This document shows positions 48,449 to 57,236 of a stretch of DNA of 64,000 nucleotides, piece by piece. The notes under the pieces are model-generated. The model ran no database searches. It was not told the origin of the DNA and saw nothing but the letters and a program-made list of their open reading frames with translations. Each line of letters begins with the position of its first letter. The stretch's first letter is position 1. The position numbers and the translations under genes were made by a program. The DNA comes from Atopobiaceae bacterium. GTDB lineage: Bacteria > Actinomycetota > Coriobacteriia > Coriobacteriales > Atopobiaceae. The stretch is taken from NCBI GenBank assembly GCA_022482785.1, contig JAKVON010000003.1:1-64000 (forward strand). The letters run 5' to 3'.

Positions 48449-49293
48449 CGGAACCATTCTCCTCTCATGATGCGGGTCGCCCCGCCCGTCATGTACACCT
48501 CTCCTGACCCGTCGATGTCGATGTGGAGCTCGCCTCCGGGCACCGTGACGTCGACGCTGGCGTCGGCCAGCCCCTTGCGGTGCGCGACCACCGCGGCGGC
48601 GCACACCCCCGTGCCGCACGCGAGCGTGGGCCCCACCCCGCGCTCGAACGTGCGCACGAGCAGCCGTTTTCGGTTCACGGGCTGGACGAAGTTGACGTTG
48701 GTCCGCCGCGGGAAGAGGGGATGGGAGCACACCTCGCGGCCCAGGCCCATGTTGGCGTCGTCGAAGGCGTCGCCCGTGAGCACGACCGTGTGGTCCGTGG
48801 CCATGAAGAGGCTGGTCACGGTCACCTGGCGGCCGTCCCCCAGACCGATCCCCTCGTCGATGACGGCATCTTCCCGCCCGGCGATGCCGAGCGCTGCGGG
48901 AGACCAGTCGGGCCTGCCCATGTCGACGCGCACGCGGAAGGGGTCGTCGGAGACGCGCTCGACCACCTTCGTGCCTGCGAGCGTCTCGACCGGGAGGGAG
49001 AGGCCCGTGGACATGCCCTCGTCGAAGAGGTAGGCGGCCAGGCAGCGGATGCCGTTGCCGCACATGGGCGCCACCGAGCCGTCCGCGTTGTGGTAGTGCA
49101 TCCAGACGGGGCCCGTGCCACCGGCGGCCTCGCCGCCGGCCAGGATCGCGCCGTCGGCGCCGATGCCCATGTGACGGTCGCAGACGGCGGCGGCGAAGGC
49201 GGCGGCGTCGAGCCCCGCCCCGAGGACGTCTGCCTCGCGGGCGAGGACGAAGTCGTTGCCCGCCCCCTGGTACTTGGCAACGGAGATGCTCAT
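48445..49293 (-). CDS. dapF: Diaminopimelate epimerase
   Basis: 282 residues from ATG 49293. Catalytic Cys residues lie in APMCGNGIRCLAAYL and in TLACGTGVCAAAVVAHRKG, the two racemase Cys motifs in mirrored halves. GAGNDFVLA opens the protein. It converts LL- to meso-diaminopimelate for peptidoglycan and lysine. Short overlaps with the upstream M20 gene and the downstream dapA show tight coupling. Internal residues such as VNFVQPVNRKRLLVRTFERG fit the family. Confidence 0.95.
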   Translation of the reverse strand: MSISVAKYQGAGNDFVLAREADVLGAGLDAAAFAAAVCDRHMGIGADGAILAGGEAAGGTGPVWMHYHNADGSVAPMCGNGIRCLAAYLFDEGMSTGLSLPVETLAGTKVVERVSDDPFRVRVDMGRPDWSPAALGIAGREDAVIDEGIGLGDGRQVTVTSLFMATDHTVVLTGDAFDDANMGLGREVCSHPLFPRRTNVNFVQPVNRKRLLVRTFERGVGPTLACGTGVCAAAVVAHRKGLADASVDVTVPGGELHIDIDGSGEVYMTGGATRIMRGEWFR

Positions 49294-50498
49294 GCACGAC
49301 CTTCCTTCCTGGCGTCGAGGGGCTCCGTGCCAGACCAGTCGACGCGGGAGAGCGCCGAGAAGAGGCCGACCCCGCGGACGAGGAGCCCCTCGTCGAAGTC
49401 GAAGGTGTCGGAGTGGAGCCCCACGCCTGGGGTCCCCGTCCCCAGGAAGAAGAAGACGGCGGGGACATGCTGCTGGTAGAAGGCGAAGTCCTCGGCGATC
49501 ATGGAGGGCTCGTCGCGCCGCTCGACCCAAGGGAGCTCGCGGAGCACGCGCTCGGTGAGGCCCTGCCGGGTTGATGACGGCGGGGTAGCTGGAGTCGAAG
49601 CTCAGCTCGGCCGAGAGGCCCCTCGACGCCGGCCGTCTCCTCCGCGAGCACGCGCTCGATACCCGGCGGTGAGGCGCGCGCGGCTCTCCGGGCGGAAGGT
49701 GCGCATGGTCGGCCTCGATCCGGGCACTCCCCGCGACCGACGTTCCTGATGGTGCCGGCGACGAGGTGCCCCACGTTCACGACGCAGGGCTCGCCCAGGG
49801 CGCGCTCGTCCCTCGGCCAGCTCGCCGACGCGGCAGGCGATGCGGCAGGCGGGGGCGAGCGCGTCGACCCCCTCGTCCTGGTGGGCGGCGTGCGCGGCCT
49901 TGCCGGAGACGTCGATGTCGAACTCGCCGCAGCTCGCGAGGAACGGGCCCACGCGGGTCTCGACGTGGCCCGGCCGCGAGGTCGGGCCAGAGGTGGCAGG
50001 CCGAAGAGGGCCCTCACGCCGTGGCGCTCGAGGATGCCGCTCTCGCACACCAGCTCGCCGCCCCCCGGGCCCTCCTCCGCAGGCTGGAATACGAGGAGCA
50101 CGTTCTGGGGAAGGCCCTCGGCGCGCGACAGCTGGCGGGCCATCTCGAGCATGATCGGCCATGTGGCCGTCGTGCCCGCAGGCGTGCATGCTGCCGGGAA
50201 TCTCGCTCGCGAAGTCGCGGCCCGTGGCCTCGCTCACCGGGAGGGCGTCCATGTCGCAGCGGAAGCCCACCGAGGAGGGCTGCCCGAAGTCGAAGAAGGC
50301 GGTGACGCAGCTCCTGCAGGGACGCTCCACCACGCAGGGGAGCCCGACGAGGGCCGCCTCGACGTAGGCGATGGTGCGGGGCAGGTCGAACGATATCTCG
50401 GGGATGCGATGGAGCGCGCGGCGGTCGGTCGTGAGACGCCCCACGACCTCCGCGTCGCCCCTACAGCTCGCCTGGTTGCTCGTCGCCTCGCTCGCCAT
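49290..50498 (-). pseudogene. M20 amidohydrolase (probable N-acetyl-diaminopimelate deacetylase), multiple frameshifts
   Basis: ATG 50498. Successive frames give LHRIPEISFDLPRTIAYVEA, FRCDMDALPVSEATGRDFA, GSMHACGHDGHMA (metal motif), VLLVFQPAEEGPGGGELVCE, FDIDVSGKAAHAAHQDEGVD, EPCVVNVGHLVAGTIRNV, and the last piece MIAEDFAFYQQHVPAVFFFL, GTGTPGVGLHSDTFDFDE. Together these are a complete M20D amidohydrolase of ~390 residues. At least four breaks occur between about 50140 and 49560. Directly after the lysine riboswitch and before dapF, it is best read as the acetyl-DAP deacetylase of the DapH-type pathway. More breaks than elsewhere leave real decay possible. Confidence 0.75.
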
Positions 50499-50499
50499 G

Positions 50500-50528
50500 A
50501 AAAACGCGCCTCTCCGCAGGGGCGCGTG
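50500..50528 (-). terminator. Terminator of the lysine riboswitch expression platform
   Basis: On the minus strand ACGCGCC-CCTGCGGAGA-GGCGCGT is followed by TTTTT and then the ATG of the first operon gene. It lies after the aptamer, so it is an attenuator and not a 3' terminator. Confidence 0.8.
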
Positions 50529-50550
50529 GCTTTGGCCAATGGGGCCTGTG

Positions 50551-50709
50551 ACAAGCGCCTCTGCCATGTCTCCGGCAGGAATGCCATGGATGTTCTCACA
50601 TGGCATCACGCACGCGGGGCGCCCCTCGCGAGCGTTCGGCGGCGGATACCTTTCGGCCCTTCTGCGGGTGCCCCCTCCAGGCCGTACTCTGACGCGCCGC
50701 GCCTCTTGC
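50551..50709 (-). promoter_or_regulatory. Lysine riboswitch (L box)
   Basis: Minus-strand order: P1 GCAAG (50709-50705), AGAGGCGCGG, CAGAGTA, GAAGGGCCGAAAGG, CCGCCGAACGC, a long P4-like hairpin with GCCATG and CATGGC, and P1 closing CTTGT (50555-50551). AGAGGCGCG, AGAGTA and AAGGG-GCCGAA are hallmarks of the L box. A terminator follows about 30 bases later. Lysine binding should stop transcription of the M20-dapF-dapA-dapB-dapH operon. AGGCGC near 50560 can pair with the 5' half of the terminator as an antiterminator. Confidence 0.8.
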
Positions 50710-50722
50710 TCGATCTTCTGTT

Positions 50723-50992
50723 GTGTGGTCGAGGTTACTCGGTTTGCCCCTCGGGCGCAAGCAGGGGCTCGCAGCTGCATGTGGGAAGAATGTCCATAAT
50801 CGGCGCGTCTCCGAGATAGAGGCCTTCCCCGAGGGGAGCGCGTCGGCTCGTGACGAAAGGCTCCACGCCGAGGGATACCGCGTGAGCCACGTGAGGGGCT
50901 TCGTGGTCCTCTATCAGGTGGATGATGTGAGTGGGCGCGTCCTCCTCACCCGGCTCGTCTATGGCAGGCGCAATTACGCGCGCCTTCTCTGA
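50723..50992 (+). CDS. RelE/ParE-family toxin-like fragment
   Basis: The C-terminal ~45 residues (LHAEGYRVSHVRGFVVLYQV, then RVLLTRLVYGRRNYARLL) match the last two strands and helix of ParE toxins, which end YxVxYxVDxxxxxVxIxRVxHGRRD. The first ~40 residues are not like ParE and overlap the riboswitch promoter region, and no antitoxin gene adjoins. It is probably a toxin remnant, with a start later than the first ATG. The antisense frame of similar size (50735-50998) looks less protein-like. Confidence 0.45.
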   Translation: MWSRLLGLPLGRKQGLAAACGKNVHNRRVSEIEAFPEGSASARDERLHAEGYRVSHVRGFVVLYQVDDVSGRVLLTRLVYGRRNYARLL

Positions 50993-50998
50993 GCGCAC

Positions 50999-52369
50999 CT
51001 ACCCCGCGTCACGTGCCATGAGGTCGGCGTAGGTCTCGCGCCTGGTCACGATGCGGGCCTCGCCGTCCGCCACGAACGCGATGGCGGGGCGGGGCTGGCC
51101 GTTGTAGTTGGAGGCCATCGAGTTGCAGTAGGCGCCGGTGCCGAACATCACGAGCACGTCGCCCACCTCGGGCTCCTGGAGCGGGGCGTCGAGCGCCACC
51201 ACGTCGCCGCTCTCGCAGTGCTTGCCGGCGACCGTGACGACGCAGGTGCGGGGGCTGGCCGCCTTGCTCGCGATGGCGCACTCGTAGTCCGCGTGGTAGA
51301 GGGCCGTGCGGATGTTGTCGGACATGCCGCCGTCCACGTCGACGAACGTGCGGATGCCCGGCAGCTCCTTGATGGTGCCGACGTGATACAGCGTGATGCC
51401 GGCGGGCCCCGCGATCGAGCGGCCCGGCTCGACGACTATCCTCGGGACGCACAGGCCCCTCTCCGAGCAGCTCCTCTCGACCGAGTCCACCACGAGCCCG
51501 ACGAACGAGTCGATGCTCGAGGGCTCGTCCTCCGCCTGGTAGGCGATTCCCAGGCCACCGCCCACGTCGAGCTGGCCGAGCGCCACGCCCCTCTCCGCGG
51601 CGACTCGGGCCATGAGGCCGGCCACGACGTCGACGGCCTTCGCATAGGGGGCGATGTCGAGGACCTGGGAGCCCACGTGCATGTGAAGGCCCACGAGGCG
51701 CACGCCCGGCGTGTCGAGTGCCTGGCAGATGCCATCGAAGGCGATGTCGTCGCGCAAGGTGAAGCCGAACTTCGAGTCCTCGGTGCCGGTGGTGATGTAG
51801 TCGTTCGTGTCGACCACCACCCCTGGGGTGATGCGGAGCAGCACGTCCTGCACGACGTTGTTGCGCTCGGCGGCCTCGGCTATGCGCTCGAGCTCGATGG
51901 GGCTGTCGACGACGATGCGCCCGGCGCCCGCCGAGACGGCCTCCTCGATCTCGAGGGGGGTCTTGTTGTTGCCGTGCGCCACCAGCCGCGCCGGGGCGAG
52001 CCCGGCGTCGAGCGCGCGGGCGAGCTCTCCCCCGCCCGAGACGTCCAGGCAGAGGCCCTCCTCGTCGACGAGGCGCACCATGGCGCGGTTGAGGAAGGCC
52101 TTTCCCGCATAGGCCACGTCGAACCCGGCCGGGAGGCGAGCGGAGCGCGACTCGAAGGCATCGCGGTAGGCATGCATGCGCGACCGCAGGTCCGCCTCGT
52201 CGTAGACGTAGAGCGCGGTGCCCTCGCGCCCTGCGAGCTCGACCATGTCGACGCCCCCCACGAACAGATGGCCGTCCTCGCGCACCTCGGCCGTCTCGGG
52301 CAGCACCGCCCCGAGGTCGCTGACGCTGCGGCGATCGGGACGGACGTTTCTGGGGGCGGGGAGCGACAT
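50999..52369 (-). CDS. lysA: Diaminopimelate decarboxylase
   Basis: 456 residues. The PLP lysine is in VAYAGKAFLNRAMVRLVDEE, followed by CLDVSGGGELARALDAG, GLHMHVGSQVLDIAPYAKA, LDVGGGLGIAYQAEDEPS, VVEPGRSIAGPAG and the active-site Cys in AGKHCESGDVVALDA. It performs the last step to lysine. It is not part of the riboswitch operon: it ends before the RelE/ParE-like fragment and has its own upstream region with a 67-bp palindromic element. Confidence 0.96.
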   Translation of the reverse strand: MSLPAPRNVRPDRRSVSDLGAVLPETAEVREDGHLFVGGVDMVELAGREGTALYVYDEADLRSRMHAYRDAFESRSARLPAGFDVAYAGKAFLNRAMVRLVDEEGLCLDVSGGGELARALDAGLAPARLVAHGNNKTPLEIEEAVSAGAGRIVVDSPIELERIAEAAERNNVVQDVLLRITPGVVVDTNDYITTGTEDSKFGFTLRDDIAFDGICQALDTPGVRLVGLHMHVGSQVLDIAPYAKAVDVVAGLMARVAAERGVALGQLDVGGGLGIAYQAEDEPSSIDSFVGLVVDSVERSCSERGLCVPRIVVEPGRSIAGPAGITLYHVGTIKELPGIRTFVDVDGGMSDNIRTALYHADYECAIASKAASPRTCVVTVAGKHCESGDVVALDAPLQEPEVGDVLVMFGTGAYCNSMASNYNGQPRPAIAFVADGEARIVTRRETYADLMARDAG

Positions 52370-52429
52370 GGCGGTCCTTTCTCGCGACGAAACCTCACGA
52401 GCAGCATAGCGGTTCGCCTCGGCTGGCGT

Positions 52430-52496
52430 ATTCTTCGTCGTTTCATACGTTCCGAGGGCCCATAAGGGGGCAGAAACGTATGGAACGACGGAGAAT
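52430..52496. repeat. 67-bp intergenic inverted repeat
   Basis: Arms 52430-52451 (ATTCTTCGTCGTTTCATACG...) and 52475-52496 pair over 22 bases, with the two non-Watson-Crick positions being G-U compatible in RNA. It lies between divergent lysA and the phosphodiesterase gene, so it is not a terminator. Confidence 0.6.
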
Positions 52497-52554
52497 TCAC
52501 CATGGGCGACCCACCCGGCATCGCCTGCCAGGCACGACGCGACGGAGGAACCGC

Positions 52555-53107
52555 ATGAAGCTGCTCATCGCATCCGACATCCACGGCTCGGCCACCTGGT
52601 GCGCCCGCCTCATGGGGGCGCTCGAAGCGGAGCAGCCCGACCGCGTGGTGCTCCTGGGGGACCTCCTCTATCACGGCCCCGAGGAACGACCTCCCCGAAG
52701 GCTATGCGCCCAAGCAGGTGATTCCCATGCTCAACGGCATCGCCGAGAGGGTCGTCGCCGTACGGGGCAACTGCGAGGCCGAGGTCGACCAGATGGTCCT
52801 CGACTTCCCCTGCATGGCCGACTATGCCATCGTCCTCGACGAGGGGCGGGGCCGCGAGCTCTTCTGCACCCACGGGCACGTGCTGGGCCCGGGCATCCAC
52901 AACAGCGTGGACAAGGTCCCGCCGCTTCCCGCGGGGAGCGCCCTGCTCTATGGCCACACGCACATCAAGGTCGACGAGGAGCGCCCGCTGGCCGCGGGCG
53001 GCGGGCCGTTGCGCGTCTTCAACCCGGGAAGCGTCTCGATCCCCAAGGACGGCACCCACAGCTACGGCATCTACCAGGACGGCGCGTTCTCGCACAGGGA
53101 GCTGTAG
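52555..53107 (+). pseudogene. YfcE/MJ0936-type metallophosphodiesterase, one frameshift
   Basis: ATG 52555 with GGAGGA upstream. KLLIASDIHGSATWCARLM and RVVLLGDLLYHGP hold the first metal motifs (DIHG, GDLLYHGP). Removing one G from CCCCGAGGAAC near 52684 gives the family sequence RNDLPEGYAPKQVIPMLN, then AVRGNCEAEVDQMVLDF, FCTHGHVLGPGIHNSV, YGHTHIKVDE, NPGSVSIPKDGTHSYGI. About 184 residues are restored, the normal size. It hydrolyses phosphodiesters; the natural substrate is unknown. Confidence 0.88.
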
Positions 53108-53127
53108 GAGAACGGCGCGGCGCTCCC

Positions 53128-54093
53128 CTAGAACTTCTCCATGTTGCTCTCGACCTGCCCGGCCACGAGGTCGATGGTCTCGGGGACCTTGTCGAGGTCA
53201 TAGGGGGTCATCTGGTAGACCCAGTTGAGCCAGTTGCGATAGAGCAGGTTGGCATGGGAGCGCCAGGTGAAGATCGGCTGGTTCTCGGGGTTGTCGTCGG
53301 GGAAGTAGTTCTCGGGAACGCGGATGGGCAGGCCCTTCTTGAAGTCGCGCCAGTACTCGTCGGAGAGCGTGTCGCGACCGTACTCGTAGTGGCCCATCAC
53401 GTAGACCTCGTGGAAGTCGCGCCGCGCGACCAGGGCCGCCCCCGTCGCGAGGCTCTTCGAGAGGACCTGGAGCCCGGGGCATTTCCTCAGGTCCTGCTCG
53501 TTGATGGCGGCATGGCGGGAGTGGGGCATGTTGTGAATCTCGTCGAAGCCGTTCGTGAGGAAGTTGAACTCGTCGCACAGCCTCTGCGGGAAGACCCCGA
53601 AGAGCTTCTTGGGGAGCAGCTGCTTGCGGATGCCATAGAGGTGGTAGAGGCCGGCCAGGGCGCCCCAGCACAGGTACATGGTCGAGAACACGTGCCGCTG
53701 GCTCCAGTCGATGATCTGGCAGAGCTCGTCCCAGTAGTCCACCGACTCGAAGGCCATCTGCTCGACCGGCGCGCCCGTGACGATGAGGCCGTCGTAGTCG
53801 TGGTCGCGGAAGTGGTCGAACGTGTCGTAGAACTTGACCAGGTGGTCGGCCGAGACGTGCGTCGAGGTGTGGGTGGAGACCCGCATGAAGTCGATGTTCA
53901 CCTGCAGGGGCGACTTCGAGATGAGGCGCAGTATCTGGGTCTCGGTCTCGACCTTCTTGGGCATGAGGTTCAGGATGACGAGCTCGAGGGGACGAATGGC
54001 CTGGTGGGTGGCCGTCTCCTCGTCGAGCGCGAAGATGCGCTCCTGGCTGAGCGTGGTCTTCGCGGGAAGTCCGTCTGGGATGATGATGGGCAT
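53128..54093 (-). CDS. metA: Homoserine O-acyltransferase (MetA family)
   Basis: 321 residues. LELVILNLMPKKVETETQIL, NIDFMRVSTHTSTHVSADHL, DGLIVTGAPVEQMAFESVDY, and the catalytic Cys in FSTMYLCWGALAGLYHLYGI, with His/Glu in YVMGHYEYGRDTLSDEY. MetA proteins use succinyl- or acetyl-CoA. The neighbour metY uses O-acetylhomoserine, so acetylation is likelier here, but that is inference. The product feeds the sulfhydrylase 20 bases upstream in the transcript. Confidence 0.95.
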   Translation of the reverse strand: MPIIIPDGLPAKTTLSQERIFALDEETATHQAIRPLELVILNLMPKKVETETQILRLISKSPLQVNIDFMRVSTHTSTHVSADHLVKFYDTFDHFRDHDYDGLIVTGAPVEQMAFESVDYWDELCQIIDWSQRHVFSTMYLCWGALAGLYHLYGIRKQLLPKKLFGVFPQRLCDEFNFLTNGFDEIHNMPHSRHAAINEQDLRKCPGLQVLSKSLATGAALVARRDFHEVYVMGHYEYGRDTLSDEYWRDFKKGLPIRVPENYFPDDNPENQPIFTWRSHANLLYRNWLNWVYQMTPYDLDKVPETIDLVAGQVESNMEKF

Positions 54094-54112
54094 GGCGGCT
54101 CTCCTGGGCTCG

Positions 54113-55384
54113 CTAGGCGATCGCAGCGAAGGCCTGGTCGAGGTCGGCGATGATGTCGCCCGCGTCCTCGAGGCCGCACGAGAGGCGGATCATGCCGGGC
54201 TCGATGCCGCAGGCCACGAGCTGCTCGTCGGTGAGCTGGCGGTGCGTCGCCGAGGCGGGATGCAGGCAGCAGCTGCGCGAGTCGGCCACGTGGACCTCGA
54301 TCGCGATCATCCCGAAGTGGTCGCAGAGCGCGGCGGCCTTGTCGCGCCCGCCGGCGACGACGAACGAGATGACGCCGCTCGAGCCCTTGGGCAGGTACTT
54401 CTCGGCGAGCTCGTGGTCGGGGCTCGACGCGAGGCCGGGATAGTTGACGCTGGCGACCTCCGGGCGCGCCTCGAGCCACTCGGCCACGCGCTGGGCGCTC
54501 TCGACGTGCTGGCGCATGCGCAGGGGCAGGGTCTCGAGCGTCTCGTTCAGGATGAAGGCGTTGGTGGCCGGGGGATACACGCCGAGGTCGCGCATGAGCT
54601 GGTAGCGAGCCTTGACGATGAAGGCCGCGCGGCCGAAGTCGCGCGAGTAGACCACGCCGTGGTAGCTCTCGTCAGGCTCGTTGAAGTCGGGGAACTTGTC
54701 CGAGGAGGCCCAGTCGAAGTTGCCCGAGTCGACGACGACGCCGCCGACGGTCATGGCGTGTCCGTCCATGTACTTGGTGGTGGAGTGGGTCACGACGTCG
54801 ACGCCCCACTCGAAGGGCCGGCACAGGACCGGCGTGGGGAAGGTGTTGTCGACCACGAGCGGCAGCCCGGCGGCGTGCGCGGCCGTGGCGTAGGACTCGA
54901 AGTCGAGCACGGCGAGCGCCGGGTTGGCGACGGACTCGCCGAACACGAGCTTGGTGTTGGGCCTGATGGCAGCCGCTATCTCCTCGACCGTGGCGCGGGG
55001 GGAGACGAACGTGCACTCGATGCCGAAGCGCTTGAGCGTGACGGCGAGCAGGTTGACCGTGCCCCCGTAGATGGCCGCGGAGCTCACCACGTGGTCGCCG
55101 GCGGCTGCGAGGTTCATGATCGCGACGAGGTTCGCCATCTGGCCGGAGGTGGTGAGCATGGCACCCACGCCTCCCTCGAGCGCGGCGATCTTCTCCTCGA
55201 CGGCACTGCCCGTTGGGTTGGAGATGCGCGAGTAGATATGGCCGTCCACCGGCCTGTCGAAGAGGTGCGCGACCTCGTCGGTGCTCTCGTAGTGGAAGGT
55301 CGTGGAGAGGTTGATGGGCAGCGCGCGCGGCTCGCCGTTGGCGGCCTCATAGCCGGCATGTATGCAGGCGGTCTTGATATCCAT
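54113..55384 (-). CDS. metY: O-acetylhomoserine sulfhydrylase (MetY-type PLP enzyme)
   Basis: 423 residues from ATG 55384 (GAGGAG upstream). INLSTTFHYESTDEVAHLF, YSRISNPTGSAVEEKIAALE, VSSAAIYGGTVNLLAVTLKR, VVDNTFPTPVLCRPFEWGVD and the PLP lysine in THSTTKYMDGHAMTVGGVVV. It belongs to the Cys/Met metabolism family and its length and motifs favour O-acetylhomoserine aminocarboxypropyltransferase. It makes homocysteine from sulfide and O-acetylhomoserine. First gene of a unit with metA, divergent from metNIQ. Confidence 0.94.
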   Translation of the reverse strand: MDIKTACIHAGYEAANGEPRALPINLSTTFHYESTDEVAHLFDRPVDGHIYSRISNPTGSAVEEKIAALEGGVGAMLTTSGQMANLVAIMNLAAAGDHVVSSAAIYGGTVNLLAVTLKRFGIECTFVSPRATVEEIAAAIRPNTKLVFGESVANPALAVLDFESYATAAHAAGLPLVVDNTFPTPVLCRPFEWGVDVVTHSTTKYMDGHAMTVGGVVVDSGNFDWASSDKFPDFNEPDESYHGVVYSRDFGRAAFIVKARYQLMRDLGVYPPATNAFILNETLETLPLRMRQHVESAQRVAEWLEARPEVASVNYPGLASSPDHELAEKYLPKGSSGVISFVVAGGRDKAAALCDHFGMIAIEVHVADSRSCCLHPASATHRQLTDEQLVACGIEPGMIRLSCGLEDAGDIIADLDQAFAAIA

Positions 55385-55694
55385 ATACGCTCCTCGGGGA
55401 ATCGCTCGCCGCGGTCGTGCGCCGCGGCCCATGTGTCACCAGTATATCCACGGAGGGGGCGCGGGAAGAGGGGACCTGCGCCACTTTCGAACTTGCCCTT
55501 GCCCTCGGAGGGGGGCTTGCCTATACTGCTTGGCATTATGAAGAGGCGAATCGGACATACTTCCATGGGCATGCTTGGGCCTGGGCTTTCGGCGTAACGC
55601 GTCGGGCCTGGGCTCTCACAGGGTGCGCGAGCACCTACGGCAGGCGGCCTTCGTGCGCCTGCGTCCATGGACACCTCCGAGTGAAACCGGCCTC
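55385..55694. other. Divergent intergenic region between metY and metN
   Basis: 310 bases with no credible gene. On the plus strand TTGCCC (55499-55504), 17 bases, TATACT (55522-55527) is a good promoter for metNIQ and leaves a ~160-base leader with small hairpins such as GGTGCGCGAGCACC. I looked for SAM-I, SAM-II and SAM-IV riboswitch cores and T-box motifs and did not recognise any. Confidence 0.55.
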
Positions 55695-56462
55695 ATGATC
55701 GAACTCAACCACATATCCAAGGTCTTCCCCACACGTTCGGGCGACTTCACCGCCCTCGACGACATCTCCCTCTCCATCGAGAGCGGCGAGGTCTTCGGCA
55801 TCATCGGCGAGTCGGGGGCGGGCAAGTCGACCCTCGTCCGCTGCATCAACCTGCTCGAGCGGCCCACCTCCGGCTCCGTCGTGATCGACGGGCGCGACGT
55901 CACCGGCCTCGCCGGCCGCGAGCTTCGCGAGCTGCGGAGCGGCATCGGGATGATCTTCCAGAACATCAGCCTCTTCCAGCAGAGGAGCGTCATCGACAAC
56001 GTCCGCTTCCCCGCCACGCTCAAGGCCAGCTCCATCGGCAGCGGCTCCGCGGCCGAGCAGGCCTCCCGCGCGCGGGAGCTCCTGGGCGTGGTCGGCCTGG
56101 CCGAGAAGGCCGACGCCTTCCCCAACCAGCTCTCCGGCGGGCAGCAGCAGCGCGTCGCCATCGCGCGCGCCCTCATGACCAGCCCCTCCGTCCTGCTGTG
56201 CGACGAGGCGACGAGCGCGCTCGACACGCTCACCACGGGCTCCGTCCTCGACCTGCTCGCCCGGATCAACCGCGAGCTCGGCGTCACCATCGTCCTCATC
56301 ACCCACTCGCTGTTCGTGGCCCGCAAGGTCTGCGGGAGGGTCGCCGTGATGGAGGCCGGCCACGTCGTCGAGCAGGGATCCCTCCAGGACGTGTTCGACC
56401 ATCCCCGGGCGGACGTCACCAAGGCCCTGCTGGGCATCGAGACCGGCAAGGAGGTGGCCTAG
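55695..56462 (+). CDS. metN: Methionine ABC transporter, ATP-binding subunit
   Basis: 255 residues from ATG 55695. Walker [22 protein letters not shown] loop [19 protein letters not shown], signature [18 protein letters not shown], Walker [13 protein letters not shown], and H loop LITHS. RCINLLE after Walker A and [18 protein letters not shown] are typical of MetN. It lacks the extra C-terminal regulatory (NIL) domain of longer MetN proteins, which senses methionine, so feedback inhibition may be missing. First of metN-metI-metQ. Confidence 0.94.
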   Translation: MIELNHISKVFPTRSGDFTALDDISLSIESGEVFGIIGESGAGKSTLVRCINLLERPTSGSVVIDGRDVTGLAGRELRELRSGIGMIFQNISLFQQRSVIDNVRFPATLKASSIGSGSAAEQASRARELLGVVGLAEKADAFPNQLSGGQQQRVAIARALMTSPSVLLCDEATSALDTLTTGSVLDLLARINRELGVTIVLITHSLFVARKVCGRVAVMEAGHVVEQGSLQDVFDHPRADVTKALLGIETGKEVA

Positions 56463-57143
56463 ATGGAGTGGGCGTCGGCGTTTTTCGACAAGTACGGCCT
56501 GCTCCTGGCCCAGGGCTCGCTCGACACCCTCGTCATGGTCCTGGCCTCGACGCTCGGCGCCTACCTGATCGGCGTGCCCCTCGGGGTCCTTCTCACCGTG
56601 CTCGCCCCCGACGGCCTCAAGCCCAACCGGGCCGCCTCCGCGGTGCTGGGCTGGGTCATCAACATGGCACGCTCCATCCCGTTCATCATCCTGCTCGTCT
56701 TCCTCATCCCCGCCACCCGCGCCCTCGTGGGCACGAGCCTGGGCGTGCAGGGGGCCATCGTCCCGCTCGTCGTGAGCGCCGCCCCGTTCGTGGCGCGCAT
56801 GGTGGAGCAGAGCCTGGCCGAGGTCGACGGCGGCCTCGTCGAGGCGGCCCAGTCGATGGGTGCCTCCACCGGCCAGATCGTCACGAAGGTCTACCTGCGC
56901 GAGGGCCTTCCGTCGCTTCTGCGCGGCCTTCCCATCACGGTCATCACGCTGCTGGGCTACTCGGCCATGGCGGGAACCGTCGGCGCGGGCGGCCTGGGCG
57001 ACATCGCCATCCGCTACGGCTACCAGCGCTACCAGAACGACGTCATGGTCGCCACGATCGTGATTCTCGTCGCGATGGTCCAGCTGGTCCAGAGCGCGGG
57101 CAACCTCCTCGTGCGCAAGCTGGACCGGCGAATGCACGCCTAG
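56463..57143 (+). CDS. metI: Methionine ABC transporter, permease
   Basis: 226 residues with five to six hydrophobic segments (TLVMVLASTLGAYLIGVPLG, IPFIILLVFLIPATRALVG). The ABC-coupling (EAA) loop is GLVEAAQSMGASTGQIVTKV with YLREGLPSLLRG. The C-terminus LVQSAGNLLVRKLDRR is usual for MetI. It starts immediately after the metN stop, and metQ follows after 93 bases. Inner-membrane channel of the importer. Confidence 0.94.
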   Translation: MEWASAFFDKYGLLLAQGSLDTLVMVLASTLGAYLIGVPLGVLLTVLAPDGLKPNRAASAVLGWVINMARSIPFIILLVFLIPATRALVGTSLGVQGAIVPLVVSAAPFVARMVEQSLAEVDGGLVEAAQSMGASTGQIVTKVYLREGLPSLLRGLPITVITLLGYSAMAGTVGAGGLGDIAIRYGYQRYQNDVMVATIVILVAMVQLVQSAGNLLVRKLDRRMHA

Positions 57144-57236
57144 CGTGCAAACCCTCGCCATAAGACCGGACCGCCCCGATGCGGCCGGCAGCCATCCGTC
57201 ACGACCTACGTCAATCTCAACAGAAGGGGAACCATC

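Noticed and set aside
50735-50998. 87-codon minus-strand ORF opposite the RelE/ParE-like fragment
   Set aside because: The plus-strand frame has a recognisable toxin C-terminus, while the minus frame has no motif and looks like its shadow.
55528-55694. SAM riboswitch or T-box in the metN leader
   Set aside because: Small hairpins exist, but none of the conserved cores of SAM-I, SAM-II, SAM-IV or T-box RNAs could be found.
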